The notes beneath the pieces are model-generated. The model ran no database searches and had not been told where the DNA came from. It saw nothing but the letters and a program-made list of their open reading frames with translations. This document shows, piece after piece, positions 1 through 9,366 of a DNA stretch of 64,000 nucleotides. Both the position numbers and the translations under genes were made by a program. Numbering within the stretch: position 1 is the stretch's first letter; each line of letters starts with the position of its first letter. Source of the stretch: Grimontia kaedaensis (GTDB lineage Bacteria > Pseudomonadota > Gammaproteobacteria > Enterobacterales > Vibrionaceae); contig NZ_CP082275.1 of assembly GCF_023746615.1 (NCBI RefSeq), forward strand, positions 372,001 through 436,000, written 5' to 3'.

Positions 1-1379
1 TGCTCTGATTCCATTTCCAGCCCCAAAAGTTGCTGCATTTGCTGGATACGCCCTTGGCTTTCCGTTAGGCCAAATACCCGTTGAACCGTCTTCTGCATCG
101 CTGCGCGATTTTTAAAGAATTCGACTTCTGCAGGCTCACCAGTCTGCTCTTCCCATTGCTTGGAGAATGCTTCACTCACACGTCGGCCAAAGCTGTTGTT
201 AGGTGCAATCACCAATGGATACTGATGTTTGTTCTGAGCAATATGCAGTGCAGCTTGCTCTGCTTCTTGCTCTGGAGATAGTGTGAAGAAGCAAGTATTC
301 GCCGCACCCTCGTCTTCGTTTGGAATATTCAGTGCCAACGTGGGAATCGCGTTTTGGCTGACAGTCAGGAACTCTTCAATTTTATCTTTGCGAAGAGGGC
401 CGATAGCAAACTGAATACCGTCAGTACGCATTTGGTTGACGATGTCAGTCGTTGACAATCCGTTGGTGTCGTAGAACATCACTGAAGGCGCAGTATTGCC
501 CGAATCATCATCCAGCAGCGCTTGTACCAAACCATTACGAATAGCTTCGCCTTGTGCCGCGAACTTGTCGCTTAGTGGCAGCATCACGCCGATGCGATCA
601 GGGCGGAGGATCTCCATCGACTGAAGTGCCGTCAGATCGTTCGGTAGGTAGCGGTTAGCCGGGTGAGATGGATTGGCTGCTAGCCATTGGTTCAGCGCTT
701 CTTGTTGCTGAGCAGGACGGCCCGAGTAACGGCGCAAGAGGTTTACCAGCTCGACCCAGCCATTCAGAACTGGATTGGTGGTTGCAGACAGAGAGTTCAG
801 CTCTGAAGGTGGCATTTTCACCAGCAGTGTCCAAACGTTTTCCCAGTTTTGCTGCTTATCGTAATTGTCCGTGATGTAAGGAGAGCCCTCGGCATAAGAG
901 AGCACAGCGCCTGGCATGTTGCCCAGTGCTTCGTAAAGTTCACCTTTCAACAGGTAATAGCGCTGGTATTGAATAGCAGGAATACCCCAAGATGGCTGGA
1001 AGTTCAGGTTATCAACAGCGGTCTGCAGATCGCCTTTTTGCTGAGATAACAAAGCGCGGTTCAGTTGCCATTCGGAAAGTTGCAGTGGGGTCAGTGGCAG
1101 TTTTGCCAAACGACTGACTAAAACATCGGCTTGTGCGTACTGTTTTTCAGCAATCAGTGCTTTTAACGCCAACAGATACCAGTCAGCTTTTGCTTCTCCG
1201 GTTTCGGTTTCTGCTTTCAGCAAATAGAAAGTCGATGACTCCAGCGCCGGCGCTGTGATGTCATATTGCGGTCCTTGCTCAACAGGTGGTGTGGTGGTAC
1301 ACGCCGAAAGCACCAATGCCAGCGCGATTGGTGGAAGAACTCGTGATACACTTTTGCACTTATGGGTTATTTTACGCAT
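1..1379 (-). CDS. lpoA: LpoA, outer-membrane lipoprotein activator of PBP1A (3' part missing)
   Basis: This gene reads leftward from an ATG at 1377-1379 and runs off the window, so the C-terminus is missing; about 459 codons are present. The N-terminus is a lipoprotein signal: a basic start, a hydrophobic stretch and the lipobox LSAC about 27 residues in. After it comes a helical, TPR-like region, then a periplasmic-binding-protein-like domain beginning around residue 250 (RPDRIGVMLPLSDKFAAQG). This is the LpoA/YraM layout. LpoA sits in the outer membrane and reaches across the periplasm to stimulate the transpeptidase of PBP1A. It is divergent from rsmI with about 60 bp between them, the same pairing as yraM-yraL in E. 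coli. The identification is firm; the true length cannot be judged. Confidence 0.93.
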   Translation of the reverse strand, partial: MRKITHKCKSVSRVLPPIALALVLSACTTTPPVEQGPQYDITAPALESSTFYLLKAETETGEAKADWYLLALKALIAEKQYAQADVLVSRLAKLPLTPLQLSEWQLNRALLSQQKGDLQTAVDNLNFQPSWGIPAIQYQRYYLLKGELYEALGNMPGAVLSYAEGSPYITDNYDKQQNWENVWTLLVKMPPSELNSLSATTNPVLNGWVELVNLLRRYSGRPAQQQEALNQWLAANPSHPANRYLPNDLTALQSMEILRPDRIGVMLPLSDKFAAQGEAIRNGLVQALLDDDSGNTAPSVMFYDTNGLSTTDIVNQMRTDGIQFAIGPLRKDKIEEFLTVSQNAIPTLALNIPNEDEGAANTCFFTLSPEQEAEQAALHIAQNKHQYPLVIAPNNSFGRRVSEAFSKQWEEQTGEPAEVEFFKNRAAMQKTVQRVFGLTESQGRIQQMQQLLGLEMESE

Positions 1380-1440
1380 GAACATCTTCTGTCCGTAACT
1401 TGTTGCCCTCTATATTAATCGCCGAAGGGTTGTGAAACAA

Positions 1441-2301
1441 ATGACTGATGAAACTTCAACCATGGTTGACGTCTCAACTTTATATATCGTGCCGACACCG
1501 ATCGGAAACCTGGGAGATATCACCCAGCGTGCTTTGGAGATTTTGCAGCAGGTCGACATCATCGCTGCCGAGGATACCCGCCACACTGGTAAACTACTGT
1601 CCCATTTTGGAATCACCACCCGAACTTTCGCACTGCATGACCACAATGAACAACAGAAAGCAGACTTTCTGATTGAAAAATTGGTCACAGGGCAAACTAT
1701 CGCGCTGGTGTCTGATGCGGGCACGCCGTTGATATCTGATCCAGGTTACCACTTGGTAACCCGTTGTCGTCAGGCGGGTGTCAAAGTTGTTCCTTTGCCT
1801 GGGCCTTGTGCAGTCATTACTGCCTTGAGTGCGTCTGGCTTGCCTTCGGATCGTTTCAGCTTCGAAGGTTTTCTGCCGCCAAAAAGCAAAGGCCGCCGTG
1901 ATAAGTTTTCTGACATTGCAGAAGACCCACGAACCCTGATTTTTTACGAATCGCCACACCGTATTCTCGATACGCTCGACGACATGCTGGCGGTATTGGG
2001 TGCGGAGCGTCAGGTAGTCTTGGCACGGGAGCTGACCAAAACCTATGAAACCATTCATGGTGCGCCGCTGGGCGAGTTGATTGAATGGCTGAATGAAGAC
2101 AGCAACCGTATCCGCGGTGAGATGGTGCTTTTGATTGCTGGTCACCGCGCCGAGAAAGAGGACTTGCCATTGGAAGCAACCAAAGCGGTTACTTTGCTGG
2201 CGAAGGAGTTGCCACTTAAGAAGGCGTCTGCGATTGCGGCTGAGCTGTATAACGTGAAAAAAAATGCCCTCTATAAGTGGGGTTTAGAAAACCTCGAATA
2301 A
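1441..2301 (+). CDS. rsmI: RsmI, 16S rRNA (cytidine1402-2'-O)-methyltransferase
   Basis: RsmI methylates the 2'-O of C1402 in 16S rRNA in the ribosome decoding centre, using SAM. The protein starts its conserved part with STLYIVPTPIGNLGDI, typical of the tetrapyrrole-methylase fold used by RsmI. It also has the EDTRHTGKLL segment, the SDAGTPLISDPGY loop and the FYESPHR motif. About 286 residues matches the family. An in-frame GTG at 1432 is only 2 bases after the GAAGGG ribosome-binding sequence, so the ATG at 1441, 11 bases after it, is preferred. The cytosolic enzyme pairs functionally with RsmH, encoded about 1.2 kb downstream, which methylates N4 of the same nucleotide. Confidence 0.95.
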   Translation: MTDETSTMVDVSTLYIVPTPIGNLGDITQRALEILQQVDIIAAEDTRHTGKLLSHFGITTRTFALHDHNEQQKADFLIEKLVTGQTIALVSDAGTPLISDPGYHLVTRCRQAGVKVVPLPGPCAVITALSASGLPSDRFSFEGFLPPKSKGRRDKFSDIAEDPRTLIFYESPHRILDTLDDMLAVLGAERQVVLARELTKTYETIHGAPLGELIEWLNEDSNRIRGEMVLLIAGHRAEKEDLPLEATKAVTLLAKELPLKKASAIAAELYNVKKNALYKWGLENLE

Positions 2302-2342
2302 GAAGTCCGGTGTTTTCGCTGGATCCGTGGCGGTGAACTCTA

Positions 2343-2348
2343 TATAAT
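2343..2348 (+). promoter_or_regulatory. -10 element of the rnpB promoter
   Basis: A perfect TATAAT lies about 10 bases before the mapped-by-homology 5' end of RNase P RNA. No convincing -35 hexamer is visible 16-18 bases upstream. The C/G-rich bases just after it (CCGCCGCC) may act as a discriminator, which is inference. Confidence 0.6.
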
Positions 2349-2357
2349 CCGCCGCCT

Positions 2358-2733
<376 letters not shown>

Positions 2734-2742
2734 AAATAAAAT

Positions 2743-2805
2743 GGGCGAGTTTAGCGATAAACTTGCCCCAGAGAAGGCGAGCATTAGCTCGCCTTCTTTT
2801 GTTTT
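2743..2805 (+). terminator. Tandem hairpins ending in the rnpB terminator
   Basis: The first hairpin pairs 2743-2752 with 2759-2768 (one G-T wobble). The second pairs GAAGGCGAGC (2773-2782) with GCTCGCCTTC (2787-2796) around ATTA and is followed by TTTTGTTTT. The second is a canonical intrinsic terminator. The first may protect the RNA 3' end or be processed with it. Confidence 0.88.
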
Positions 2806-2939
2806 GGCTTCAGTAAAAGTCAACAGCCCCAATGGGGAATGCCGTGCGGTTAAAAAATGCACGGCTTAGCAAGGTGTTCAAGCTGTTGAAATAGAATGCG
2901 CTTCGCGATTACGTGATCTTTGTCGCGCTCGATGCTTGC
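2806..2939 (+). other. Non-coding stretch with small hairpins before mraZ
   Basis: No gene is visible here. The stretch holds a short palindrome CCCCAATGGGG (2827-2837) and a perfect 7-bp inverted repeat, GCCGTGC at 2841-2847 with GCACGGC at 2859-2865 around an A-rich loop. No T-run follows, so these are not classical terminators. Confidence 0.5.
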
Positions 2940-2969
2940 TTGACTTTCTTTTTGCCTGATACTTACACT
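2940..2969 (+). promoter_or_regulatory. Predicted sigma70 promoter of the dcw cluster
   Basis: TTGACT (2940-2945) and TACACT (2964-2969) are separated by 18 bases. Transcription would start near 2976, at the first MraZ repeat. This matches the arrangement of the E. coli mra promoter, where MraZ blocks its own promoter. Confidence 0.6.
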
Positions 2970-2975
2970 TCCTAG

Positions 2976-2999
2976 TGGGAAAATGTGGAATAAAGTGGG
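2976..2999 (+). promoter_or_regulatory. MraZ operator: three TGGG-type repeats at 10-bp spacing
   Basis: TGGG (2976-2979), TGGA (2986-2989) and TGGG (2996-2999), each preceded by G, sit exactly 10 bases apart. MraZ is known to bind direct TGGG repeats separated by 5-6 bases just upstream of its own gene. Position and spacing fit autoregulation of the division cluster. Confidence 0.8.
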
Positions 3000-3029
3000 T
3001 TATTCTGGTGAAAAAGGGTAGTCAGTGAC

Positions 3030-3488
3030 ATGTTGAGGGGCGTCAGCGCTATATCGCCCGACGCGAAAGGTCGCGTCGCATTGCCAAAGCGTTATCGAGA
3101 AGAACTCGATGCGTTGTGCGATGGCGTGTTTGTCTGCACCATTGATCATCAGTTACCATGCCTGCTGCTATACCCCTTGCCTGAATGGGAGCGCATCGAA
3201 GCCAAGCTATCCCGCTTATCCAGCCTCAATCCAGCCGAGCGTCGTTTACAGCGATTGCTGCTTGGTCATGCGTTTGAGTGTGAGATGGACGGACAGGGGC
3301 GAATTCTGATTGCACCTACACTGCGCGATTACGCCGGTTTGAATGGTAAAGCCATGCTGGTGGGACAGCTCAACAAGTTTGAGATTTGGAACAGCGACAA
3401 GTGGCAGCAACAGATCGACCAGGATATTCAACATCAAGCCGAATCAGCGGAAGCGCTGAGCGACAGGCTCAGTAACTTATCGCTTTAG
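3030..3488 (+). CDS. mraZ: MraZ, AbrB-fold transcriptional regulator of the dcw cluster
   Basis: First gene of the division/cell-wall cluster. It has the duplicated MraZ fold: the N-terminal half contains LRGVSAISPDAKGRVALPKRYRE, and the second half repeats the pattern as CEMDGQGRILIAPTLRDYAGL around residues 86-107. MraZ forms a ring and represses its own operon by binding the TGGG repeats just upstream. The protein is 152 residues, the usual length. rsmH follows after 12 bases, so the two are co-transcribed. Confidence 0.96.
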   Translation: MLRGVSAISPDAKGRVALPKRYREELDALCDGVFVCTIDHQLPCLLLYPLPEWERIEAKLSRLSSLNPAERRLQRLLLGHAFECEMDGQGRILIAPTLRDYAGLNGKAMLVGQLNKFEIWNSDKWQQQIDQDIQHQAESAEALSDRLSNLSL

Positions 3489-3500
3489 GTAATCAAGATT

Positions 3501-4454
3501 ATGTCAGAGCAGTTTTCACACATTTCCGTCCTCCTCCACGAATCCATAGAAGGTCTCGCACTCAAACCTGACGGCATTTATGTCGATGGTACGTTTGGCC
3601 GTGGTGGACATACCCGAGAAATTTTACGTCGTCTGGGTGACGGTGGTCAGCTTTACAGTATTGACCGCGATCCGCAGGCGATTGAAGAGGCAGGCACAAT
3701 TGATGACCCGCGCTTCAACATTATTCATGGCCCATTTTCCGGAATCCAACAATACATCGAAGAACGTGGTCTGAGTGGCAAGATTGACGGCGTATTGCTG
3801 GACCTTGGGGTGTCTTCACCGCAATTAGACGATCCAGAACGTGGCTTTAGCTTTATGCGCGATGGTCCTTTGGACATGCGCATGGATCCGACTTCAGGTA
3901 TTCCAGCTTCTCAATGGCTTGCCGAAGCGGAAGCCGACGACATTGCCTGGGTGTTGAAAGAGTTTGGAGAAGAGCGATTTGCCAAGCGTATCGCCCGTGC
4001 CATTGTTGCGCACCGCGAAGATGAAACCAAAGAGCCGTTGACCCGCACTTTGCAGTTGGCCAACTTGATTGCTGCGGTATCACCTTCCCGTGATCGTAAA
4101 AAGCACCCTGCGACCCGCTGTTTTCAGGCGATTCGCATTTACATCAACAGTGAGCTGGAAGAGATTGAAACGGCGATGCAAGGTGCGCTTGAAGTGCTGG
4201 CGCCGGGTGGTCGACTTTCCATCATCAGCTTCCACTCATTGGAAGACCGTTTGGTGAAACGCTTTATGCGTAAGCAAAGCAAAGGGCCGGATGTGCCACA
4301 TGGCGTGCCACTGACCGAAGATCAAATCCGTGCTCTGGGTCAGGCAAAGATGAAGCTGGTGGGCAAAGCATTGAAACCGTCCGACGTGGAAGTCTCAGAC
4401 AACACTCGCTCCCGAAGCTCGGTGCTGCGTGTGGCAGAAAAATTGGGTGACTGA
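3501..4454 (+). CDS. rsmH: RsmH, 16S rRNA (cytosine1402-N4)-methyltransferase
   Basis: RsmH (MraW) adds an N4-methyl group to C1402 of 16S rRNA. The N-terminus HISVLLHESIEGLALKPDG is followed by the SAM-binding loop VDGTFGRGGHTREIL (about residues 28-42). Further family blocks are GVLLDLGVSSPQLDDPERGFSF, RDRKKHPATRCFQAIRIYIN and LSIISFHSLEDRLVKRFM. At 317 residues it matches E. coli. Its stop overlaps the ftsL start by one base, so translation is probably coupled. It acts on the same nucleotide as RsmI. Confidence 0.97.
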   Translation: MSEQFSHISVLLHESIEGLALKPDGIYVDGTFGRGGHTREILRRLGDGGQLYSIDRDPQAIEEAGTIDDPRFNIIHGPFSGIQQYIEERGLSGKIDGVLLDLGVSSPQLDDPERGFSFMRDGPLDMRMDPTSGIPASQWLAEAEADDIAWVLKEFGEERFAKRIARAIVAHREDETKEPLTRTLQLANLIAAVSPSRDRKKHPATRCFQAIRIYINSELEEIETAMQGALEVLAPGGRLSIISFHSLEDRLVKRFMRKQSKGPDVPHGVPLTEDQIRALGQAKMKLVGKALKPSDVEVSDNTRSRSSVLRVAEKLGD

Positions 4455-4768
4455 TGTCGGCAGAAAGTCCAGGACTGACAAGGCAAATTCTGCAGGACCT
4501 GACCAGTATCGGTCGGGTTCCTATGGTGCTTTTGGTTCTGGTGCTGCTTTCTGCATTGGGCGTGGTTTACATCACCCAACAAACGCGTGCTGCGATAGCC
4601 CATCATGACCAACTTTTGATGGAACGCGAGCAACTGGAAGTCGAATGGCGTAACCAGTTGCTTGAGGAGCACGCGTTATCAGAACACAGCCGTGTCGAAG
4701 CGATGGCACGGCAGGATCAGGACATGATCCGTCCGGACAGTCGACGTGAAGTCATAGTGAGTCAATAG
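4454..4768 (+). CDS. ftsL: FtsL, divisome bitopic membrane protein
   Basis: This small protein (104 residues) has a short cytoplasmic N-terminus, one membrane helix (VPMVLLVLVLLSALGVVYIT, about residues 22-41) and a periplasmic coiled coil rich in Leu, Glu and Gln that ends in the conserved ARQDQDMIRPDSRREV region. FtsL joins FtsB and FtsQ in a complex that activates FtsW-FtsI at the septum. Sequence is poorly conserved in the family, but position between rsmH and ftsI and the topology make the call secure. Confidence 0.92.
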   Translation: MSAESPGLTRQILQDLTSIGRVPMVLLVLVLLSALGVVYITQQTRAAIAHHDQLLMEREQLEVEWRNQLLEEHALSEHSRVEAMARQDQDMIRPDSRREVIVSQ

Positions 4769-4769
4769 C

Positions 4770-6518
4770 GTGAAGGGAAAAACGAAACCGACCAATCAGC
4801 GAGCGAAAAAGCCCGCACCGAATTTGATTCGGTGGCGTTTTGTCACGGTCTGTTTCTGTATTTCCCTTGCCATGGTCGCGTTGATTGCCCGCGCCGCATT
4901 CATTCAGGTCATCGAACCGGATCGCCTTCTTCAGGAAGGCGATATGCGTTCTGTCCGTGTCAAAGCCCTTCATTCCGCACGTGGCATTATCACCGATCGC
5001 AACGGTGAGTCGTTGGCTGTCAGTGTCCCGGTTGAAGCGGTATATGTGGATCCGGTGACTGTATTTAAAAACGGCGGCCTTAAAGATATCGAACGCTGGT
5101 ACGCGTTGGCTGATGTGTTGGGTATCGATCGTCAGGCGATGGTAAACCGCATCGAGCGTAATAAAACAAAACGCTTTATTTACCTCCAGCGTCAGGTCGG
5201 TCCTGCTGTTGCCAACTATGTTTCCGGTCTCCGCTTACCGGGTATTGGCTTGAATGACGAGTCCCGTCGTTTTTATCCGGCAGGTGAGGTTAGTGCTCAC
5301 CTTGTAGGTGTAACCGGTATTGATGGCCGTGGTCTTGAAGGGATTGAACGCGGTTATGATGGTTGGTTGAGTGGCGAACCGGGCCGCCGTACTGTGCGCA
5401 AAGACCGTTATGGTCGCGTCGTGGAAGTGATTTCCAAAGAGGCCAAGGAAGAAGGCAAGCCACTTCAACTGAGTATCGATCAGCGCCTTCAGGCGATTTC
5501 TTATCGCGCCATCAAGCAAGCGGTCGCGGACTACCGTGCGACCTCAGGCTCATTGGTCATGGTCGATGTCCGAACGGGGGAAGTATTGGCGATGGTGAAT
5601 GCGCCGTCGTACAACCCCAATAACCGCTCTGATCTGAAAAGTTTCAAGATGCGCAACCGCGCCATCACTGACGTCTTCGAGCCTGGTTCTACTATCAAAC
5701 CTCTGGTGGTATTGGCAGCACTGGAAAACGGCGTAGCCGATGAATCGACCATCATTGATACCGGCAACGGCGTGATGAGTATCGGCGGTGCGCGTGTCCG
5801 CGATGTTTCCAAAGTCGGTGAAGCAAACCTCCGTAAAATTCTCCAAAAATCCAGTAACATCGGTGTCAGTAAGCTGTCGCTTTCTATGCCCGTCGAAGCG
5901 CTGCTTGGTCTTTACAGCAGCTTTGGCATCGGTGACGCAACAGGTGTGAGCCTGGTTGGTGAGTCTTATGGACTCTATCCGAACCGCCGTCGTTGGTCTG
6001 ACTTCGAACGCGCGACGCTCTCCTTTGGTTATGGCCTCTCTATTACGCCATCTCAGCTTGCTCGTGCTTATGCGGTACTTGGCGCGGAAGGTGTGAATCG
6101 CCCGCTGTCGATTTTGAAAACCGAATCCGTGGTACCGGGTAAACAGGTCGCGTCACAAGAAAATACCCGAAAAGTCCTCGATATGTTGGAGTCCGTGACG
6201 CAGGAAGGCGGGAGTGCCCGCCGTGCAGCGGTCGATGGATATCGCGTCGGGGCAAAAACAGGGACAGCGAAAGTTGCAGTGGCTGGTGGCTACGGTGATG
6301 AATATATCGGTTATACAGCGGGGATCGCACCTTTGAGCGAGCCACGCATTGCCATGGTGGTGGTGATCAATGAACCCCAAGGCGACAAATATTACGGTGG
6401 TCAGGTTGCGGCCCCCGTGTTTTCTGACGTGATGAAGAGCGCGTTGCAGATCCTCAATATCGCACCGGACGCTCAGCAGCCATTTTTACAGATTGCTAAT
6501 ACGGACAATCGGAACTGA
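4770..6518 (+). CDS. ftsI: FtsI (PBP3), septal peptidoglycan transpeptidase
   Basis: The class B penicillin-binding protein cross-links septal peptidoglycan with FtsW. The start codon is GTG at 4770. A single N-terminal membrane helix (about residues 24-45) is followed by a dimerisation domain starting GIITDRNGESLAVS and then the transpeptidase domain. Active-site motifs are STIK (the catalytic Ser in PGSTIKPL, near residue 307), SSN (KSSNIGVSKL) and KTG (VGAKTGTAKV). The length of 582 is close to E. coli's 588. Its TGA overlaps the ATG of murE, so the two are probably translationally coupled. Confidence 0.97.
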   Translation: MKGKTKPTNQRAKKPAPNLIRWRFVTVCFCISLAMVALIARAAFIQVIEPDRLLQEGDMRSVRVKALHSARGIITDRNGESLAVSVPVEAVYVDPVTVFKNGGLKDIERWYALADVLGIDRQAMVNRIERNKTKRFIYLQRQVGPAVANYVSGLRLPGIGLNDESRRFYPAGEVSAHLVGVTGIDGRGLEGIERGYDGWLSGEPGRRTVRKDRYGRVVEVISKEAKEEGKPLQLSIDQRLQAISYRAIKQAVADYRATSGSLVMVDVRTGEVLAMVNAPSYNPNNRSDLKSFKMRNRAITDVFEPGSTIKPLVVLAALENGVADESTIIDTGNGVMSIGGARVRDVSKVGEANLRKILQKSSNIGVSKLSLSMPVEALLGLYSSFGIGDATGVSLVGESYGLYPNRRRWSDFERATLSFGYGLSITPSQLARAYAVLGAEGVNRPLSILKTESVVPGKQVASQENTRKVLDMLESVTQEGGSARRAAVDGYRVGAKTGTAKVAVAGGYGDEYIGYTAGIAPLSEPRIAMVVVINEPQGDKYYGGQVAAPVFSDVMKSALQILNIAPDAQQPFLQIANTDNRN

Positions 6519-8005
6519 TGCCGAACACGAGCTTTAAAGAATTATTGGCGCCTTGGTATGACGCCATCCCAGAGACACCTATTACCGGTTTGACGCTGGA
6601 CAACCGCCAGATCCAACCAGGTGATGTATTTATTGCCGTTCAGGGTCACTCCCTGGACGCGCGCCGTTTTATCCCTGCGGCTATTGAAGCTGGCGTAGCG
6701 GCGGTGATTGCCGATGATGGCGATACTAACGGCCAGTTTGATGTCACCTTGCAAAATGGTGTGCCCGTCGTTGCCTTCCCTCACTTGAAATCCACCTTGT
6801 CAGAAATTGCTGACCGTTTCTATCAATCACCAAGCAAAATGATGAAGGTGATTGGTGTGACAGGTACCAATGGTAAAACCACGGTGAGCCAGTTGATTGC
6901 GCAGTGGATTGACCTGCTCGATGGTAAAGCGGCAGTGATGGGTACGACAGGTAATGGCTTCCTTGATGCATTAGAGCCAGCTTTGAACACCACGGGCAGC
7001 GCGTTGGATATTCAGCAGCAACTTGCCGTGTTTAACCATCAGGGCGCGACTCATGTGGCGATGGAAGTGTCTTCTCATGGTTTGGTGCAAGATCGCGTGA
7101 AAGCCGTGGCTTTTGACGCTGCCATCTTCACTAACCTCAGCCGTGATCACCTTGATTACCATGGCACCATGGAAGCATACGCCGAAGCCAAGCTTCGCCT
7201 GTTTACCCACTACGGCTCACCAGTTTCCGTGATCAACGTTGACGATCCGGTTGGTGCAAACTGGGTCAGCAACATGCCGGAAGCGGTGGCGGTTTCACTA
7301 TCTGAAAGCAATGTCCACGCGCATCAAGGACGCAAGCTTTGGCTAACATCTGTCGACTATGCGACAAGTGGCGTGACCATCAGCTTTGACTCTTCATGGG
7401 GTGCTGGTCAATTTACTGCGCCGCTGGTTGGCGAATTCAATGTCATGAACCTTTTGGTTAGCCTGACCACGCTTCTGGGACTTGGTTACGAAAAAGAAAC
7501 TCTGATGGCAGCGGCCAGCAAGTTGCAGGCAGTGATTGGACGCATGGAAGTTTTTCATCGTGCTGACAATCCCATGTTGGTGGTGGATTATGCTCACACG
7601 CCCGATGCTCTTGAAAAAGCGCTGATGGCTCTTCGTCGTCACTGCGATGGTAAGCTGTGGTGTATTTTCGGCTGTGGTGGCGACAGGGATACAGGTAAAC
7701 GCCCAATGATGGCAGACATTGCTGAAAGGTTGGCTGATGTGGCTATCCTGACCGACGATAATCCCCGCTCTGAATCTCCGGAAGTGATTGTGGCTGACAT
7801 GCTTAAAGGCATGGTCGATCCCGATCAGGCAATTATCCTTCACGACCGCGCGGAAGCGTGTGGCTATGCATTTGAAAATGCGTCAGAAAAAGACGTGATT
7901 CTGGTCGCAGGAAAAGGACACGAAGACTATCAAGTGCTGGCATCAGGTACTGTTCACTATTCCGATCGTGAGACCGTACGCCGTTTGTTGGAGGAAGAGG
8001 CATGA
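6518..8005 (+). CDS. murE: MurE, UDP-MurNAc-L-Ala-D-Glu:meso-diaminopimelate ligase
   Basis: This cytosolic Mur ligase adds the third amino acid of the peptidoglycan stem. It has the ATP-binding loop VTGTNGKTTVSQ (about residue 111) and the central domain motifs MEVSSHGL and FTNLSRDHLDYHG. The C-terminal domain carries the DNPR motif (TDDNPRSESP), which in this family selects meso-diaminopimelate rather than lysine. Length 495 is normal. It overlaps ftsI by one base and murF by four bases. Confidence 0.98.
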   Translation: MPNTSFKELLAPWYDAIPETPITGLTLDNRQIQPGDVFIAVQGHSLDARRFIPAAIEAGVAAVIADDGDTNGQFDVTLQNGVPVVAFPHLKSTLSEIADRFYQSPSKMMKVIGVTGTNGKTTVSQLIAQWIDLLDGKAAVMGTTGNGFLDALEPALNTTGSALDIQQQLAVFNHQGATHVAMEVSSHGLVQDRVKAVAFDAAIFTNLSRDHLDYHGTMEAYAEAKLRLFTHYGSPVSVINVDDPVGANWVSNMPEAVAVSLSESNVHAHQGRKLWLTSVDYATSGVTISFDSSWGAGQFTAPLVGEFNVMNLLVSLTTLLGLGYEKETLMAAASKLQAVIGRMEVFHRADNPMLVVDYAHTPDALEKALMALRRHCDGKLWCIFGCGGDRDTGKRPMMADIAERLADVAILTDDNPRSESPEVIVADMLKGMVDPDQAIILHDRAEACGYAFENASEKDVILVAGKGHEDYQVLASGTVHYSDRETVRRLLEEEA

Positions 8006-9366
8006 TCCCAGTTTCGTTGAAATCACTGCAGGCTGTTTTAGACGCTGATCTGGTCGGCGAAGATGTGGTGATTGATGCCGTTTCCACCGACACGCGAACG
8101 CTTGGCAATGGCGCTTTGTTTGTGGCGCTGGTGGGCGAGCGATTCGATGCCCATGATTTTGTAAAAACTGCGCATGAAAATGGCGCGTCAGCGCTTTTGG
8201 TTTCCAAACCTGTTGATGTCTCACTACCACAACTGATTGTGAAAGATACCAAGCTGGCTTTGGGGCAACTGGGCGCATGGGTGAAATCTCAATGTGACGT
8301 GAAGACGATTGCGCTCACAGGCAGCTGCGGTAAAACCACAGTCAAAGAGATGCTGGCTGCCATTTTGTCTCCAAAAGGTCAGACGCTTTATACCGCCGGC
8401 AACTTCAATAACGACATCGGTGTGCCGCTGACCTTGCTTCGCCTGCAACCCTCTGATGAGTACGCGGTGATGGAATTGGGCGCTAACCACATTGGTGAAA
8501 TTGCCTATACCACGGCTTTGGTTAAGCCGGATCTGGCGATGGTCACTAATCTGGCGGCAGCGCATTTGGAAGGCTTCGGTTCCCTTGATGGCGTAGCGAA
8601 AGCCAAAGGCGAAATCTTCCAGGGGCTTGATGATGGCGAGCTTGCCATCGTTAATCAGGACAGCAATGGTGGCGCATTTTGGGATGACGTACTGAAAAGT
8701 AAGCAAGTACTTACCATGACAGTGACTGACAAGCCTGCAGACTACCGTGCCGAGAATATTCATCAGGTCGATAACGGCTGTTATGCCTTCGAACTGGTTT
8801 CACCGCAAGGCACCTATCCGGTGACACTCAGCCTTCCCGGTGAACATAACGTGGCGAACGCGATTCTTGCTGCCATTGCTGCGACCAAAATCGATAGTAA
8901 GGTGACAATGGACGATGTGGTCCGAGGTCTCGCTTCTGTGTCGCCTGTCAAAGGTCGCGGTGCGATAAGCTTCCCGCGCCCCGGTCTTCGCCTGATTGAT
9001 GATAGTTACAACGCCAGTCTTGCAGCAATGAAAGCGGCGGTGGACTTACTAGATGGCTTCGACGGCGACAAAGTCATCGTCTTGGCTGATATGGGTGAGA
9101 TGGGCGAACATTCCGAATCGGTGCATGGAGAAGTTGCAGAGCACCTCAGCAAAGCCTCTATCCAAACCGTGATTACTTATGGACCTGCCAGCGCCGCTAT
9201 CAGCGAACGTTGCGGGGGTCAGCACTTTGAAGATAAAAGCGCATTGATTGCGCATGTAGTAGAACTGATGAAAACAAAACGCGAAGTATCCGTTTTGGTC
9301 AAAGGGGCCAACGGAATGAAGATGTCTGAAGTGGTTGCAGCAATAGAGGAGGCAGCCAAATGCTAG
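8002..9366 (+). CDS. murF: MurF, UDP-MurNAc-tripeptide:D-Ala-D-Ala ligase
   Basis: MurF adds the D-Ala-D-Ala dipeptide, completing the cytoplasmic UDP-MurNAc-pentapeptide. The ATP loop is LTGSCGKTTVKEM (about residue 107), followed by MELGANHIGEIAYT and NLAAAHLEGFGS of the central domain and DDSYNASLAAM of the C-terminal domain. Length 454 is usual. It overlaps murE by four bases and mraY by seven, in the standard dcw order. Confidence 0.98.
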   Translation: MIPVSLKSLQAVLDADLVGEDVVIDAVSTDTRTLGNGALFVALVGERFDAHDFVKTAHENGASALLVSKPVDVSLPQLIVKDTKLALGQLGAWVKSQCDVKTIALTGSCGKTTVKEMLAAILSPKGQTLYTAGNFNNDIGVPLTLLRLQPSDEYAVMELGANHIGEIAYTTALVKPDLAMVTNLAAAHLEGFGSLDGVAKAKGEIFQGLDDGELAIVNQDSNGGAFWDDVLKSKQVLTMTVTDKPADYRAENIHQVDNGCYAFELVSPQGTYPVTLSLPGEHNVANAILAAIAATKIDSKVTMDDVVRGLASVSPVKGRGAISFPRPGLRLIDDSYNASLAAMKAAVDLLDGFDGDKVIVLADMGEMGEHSESVHGEVAEHLSKASIQTVITYGPASAAISERCGGQHFEDKSALIAHVVELMKTKREVSVLVKGANGMKMSEVVAAIEEAAKC

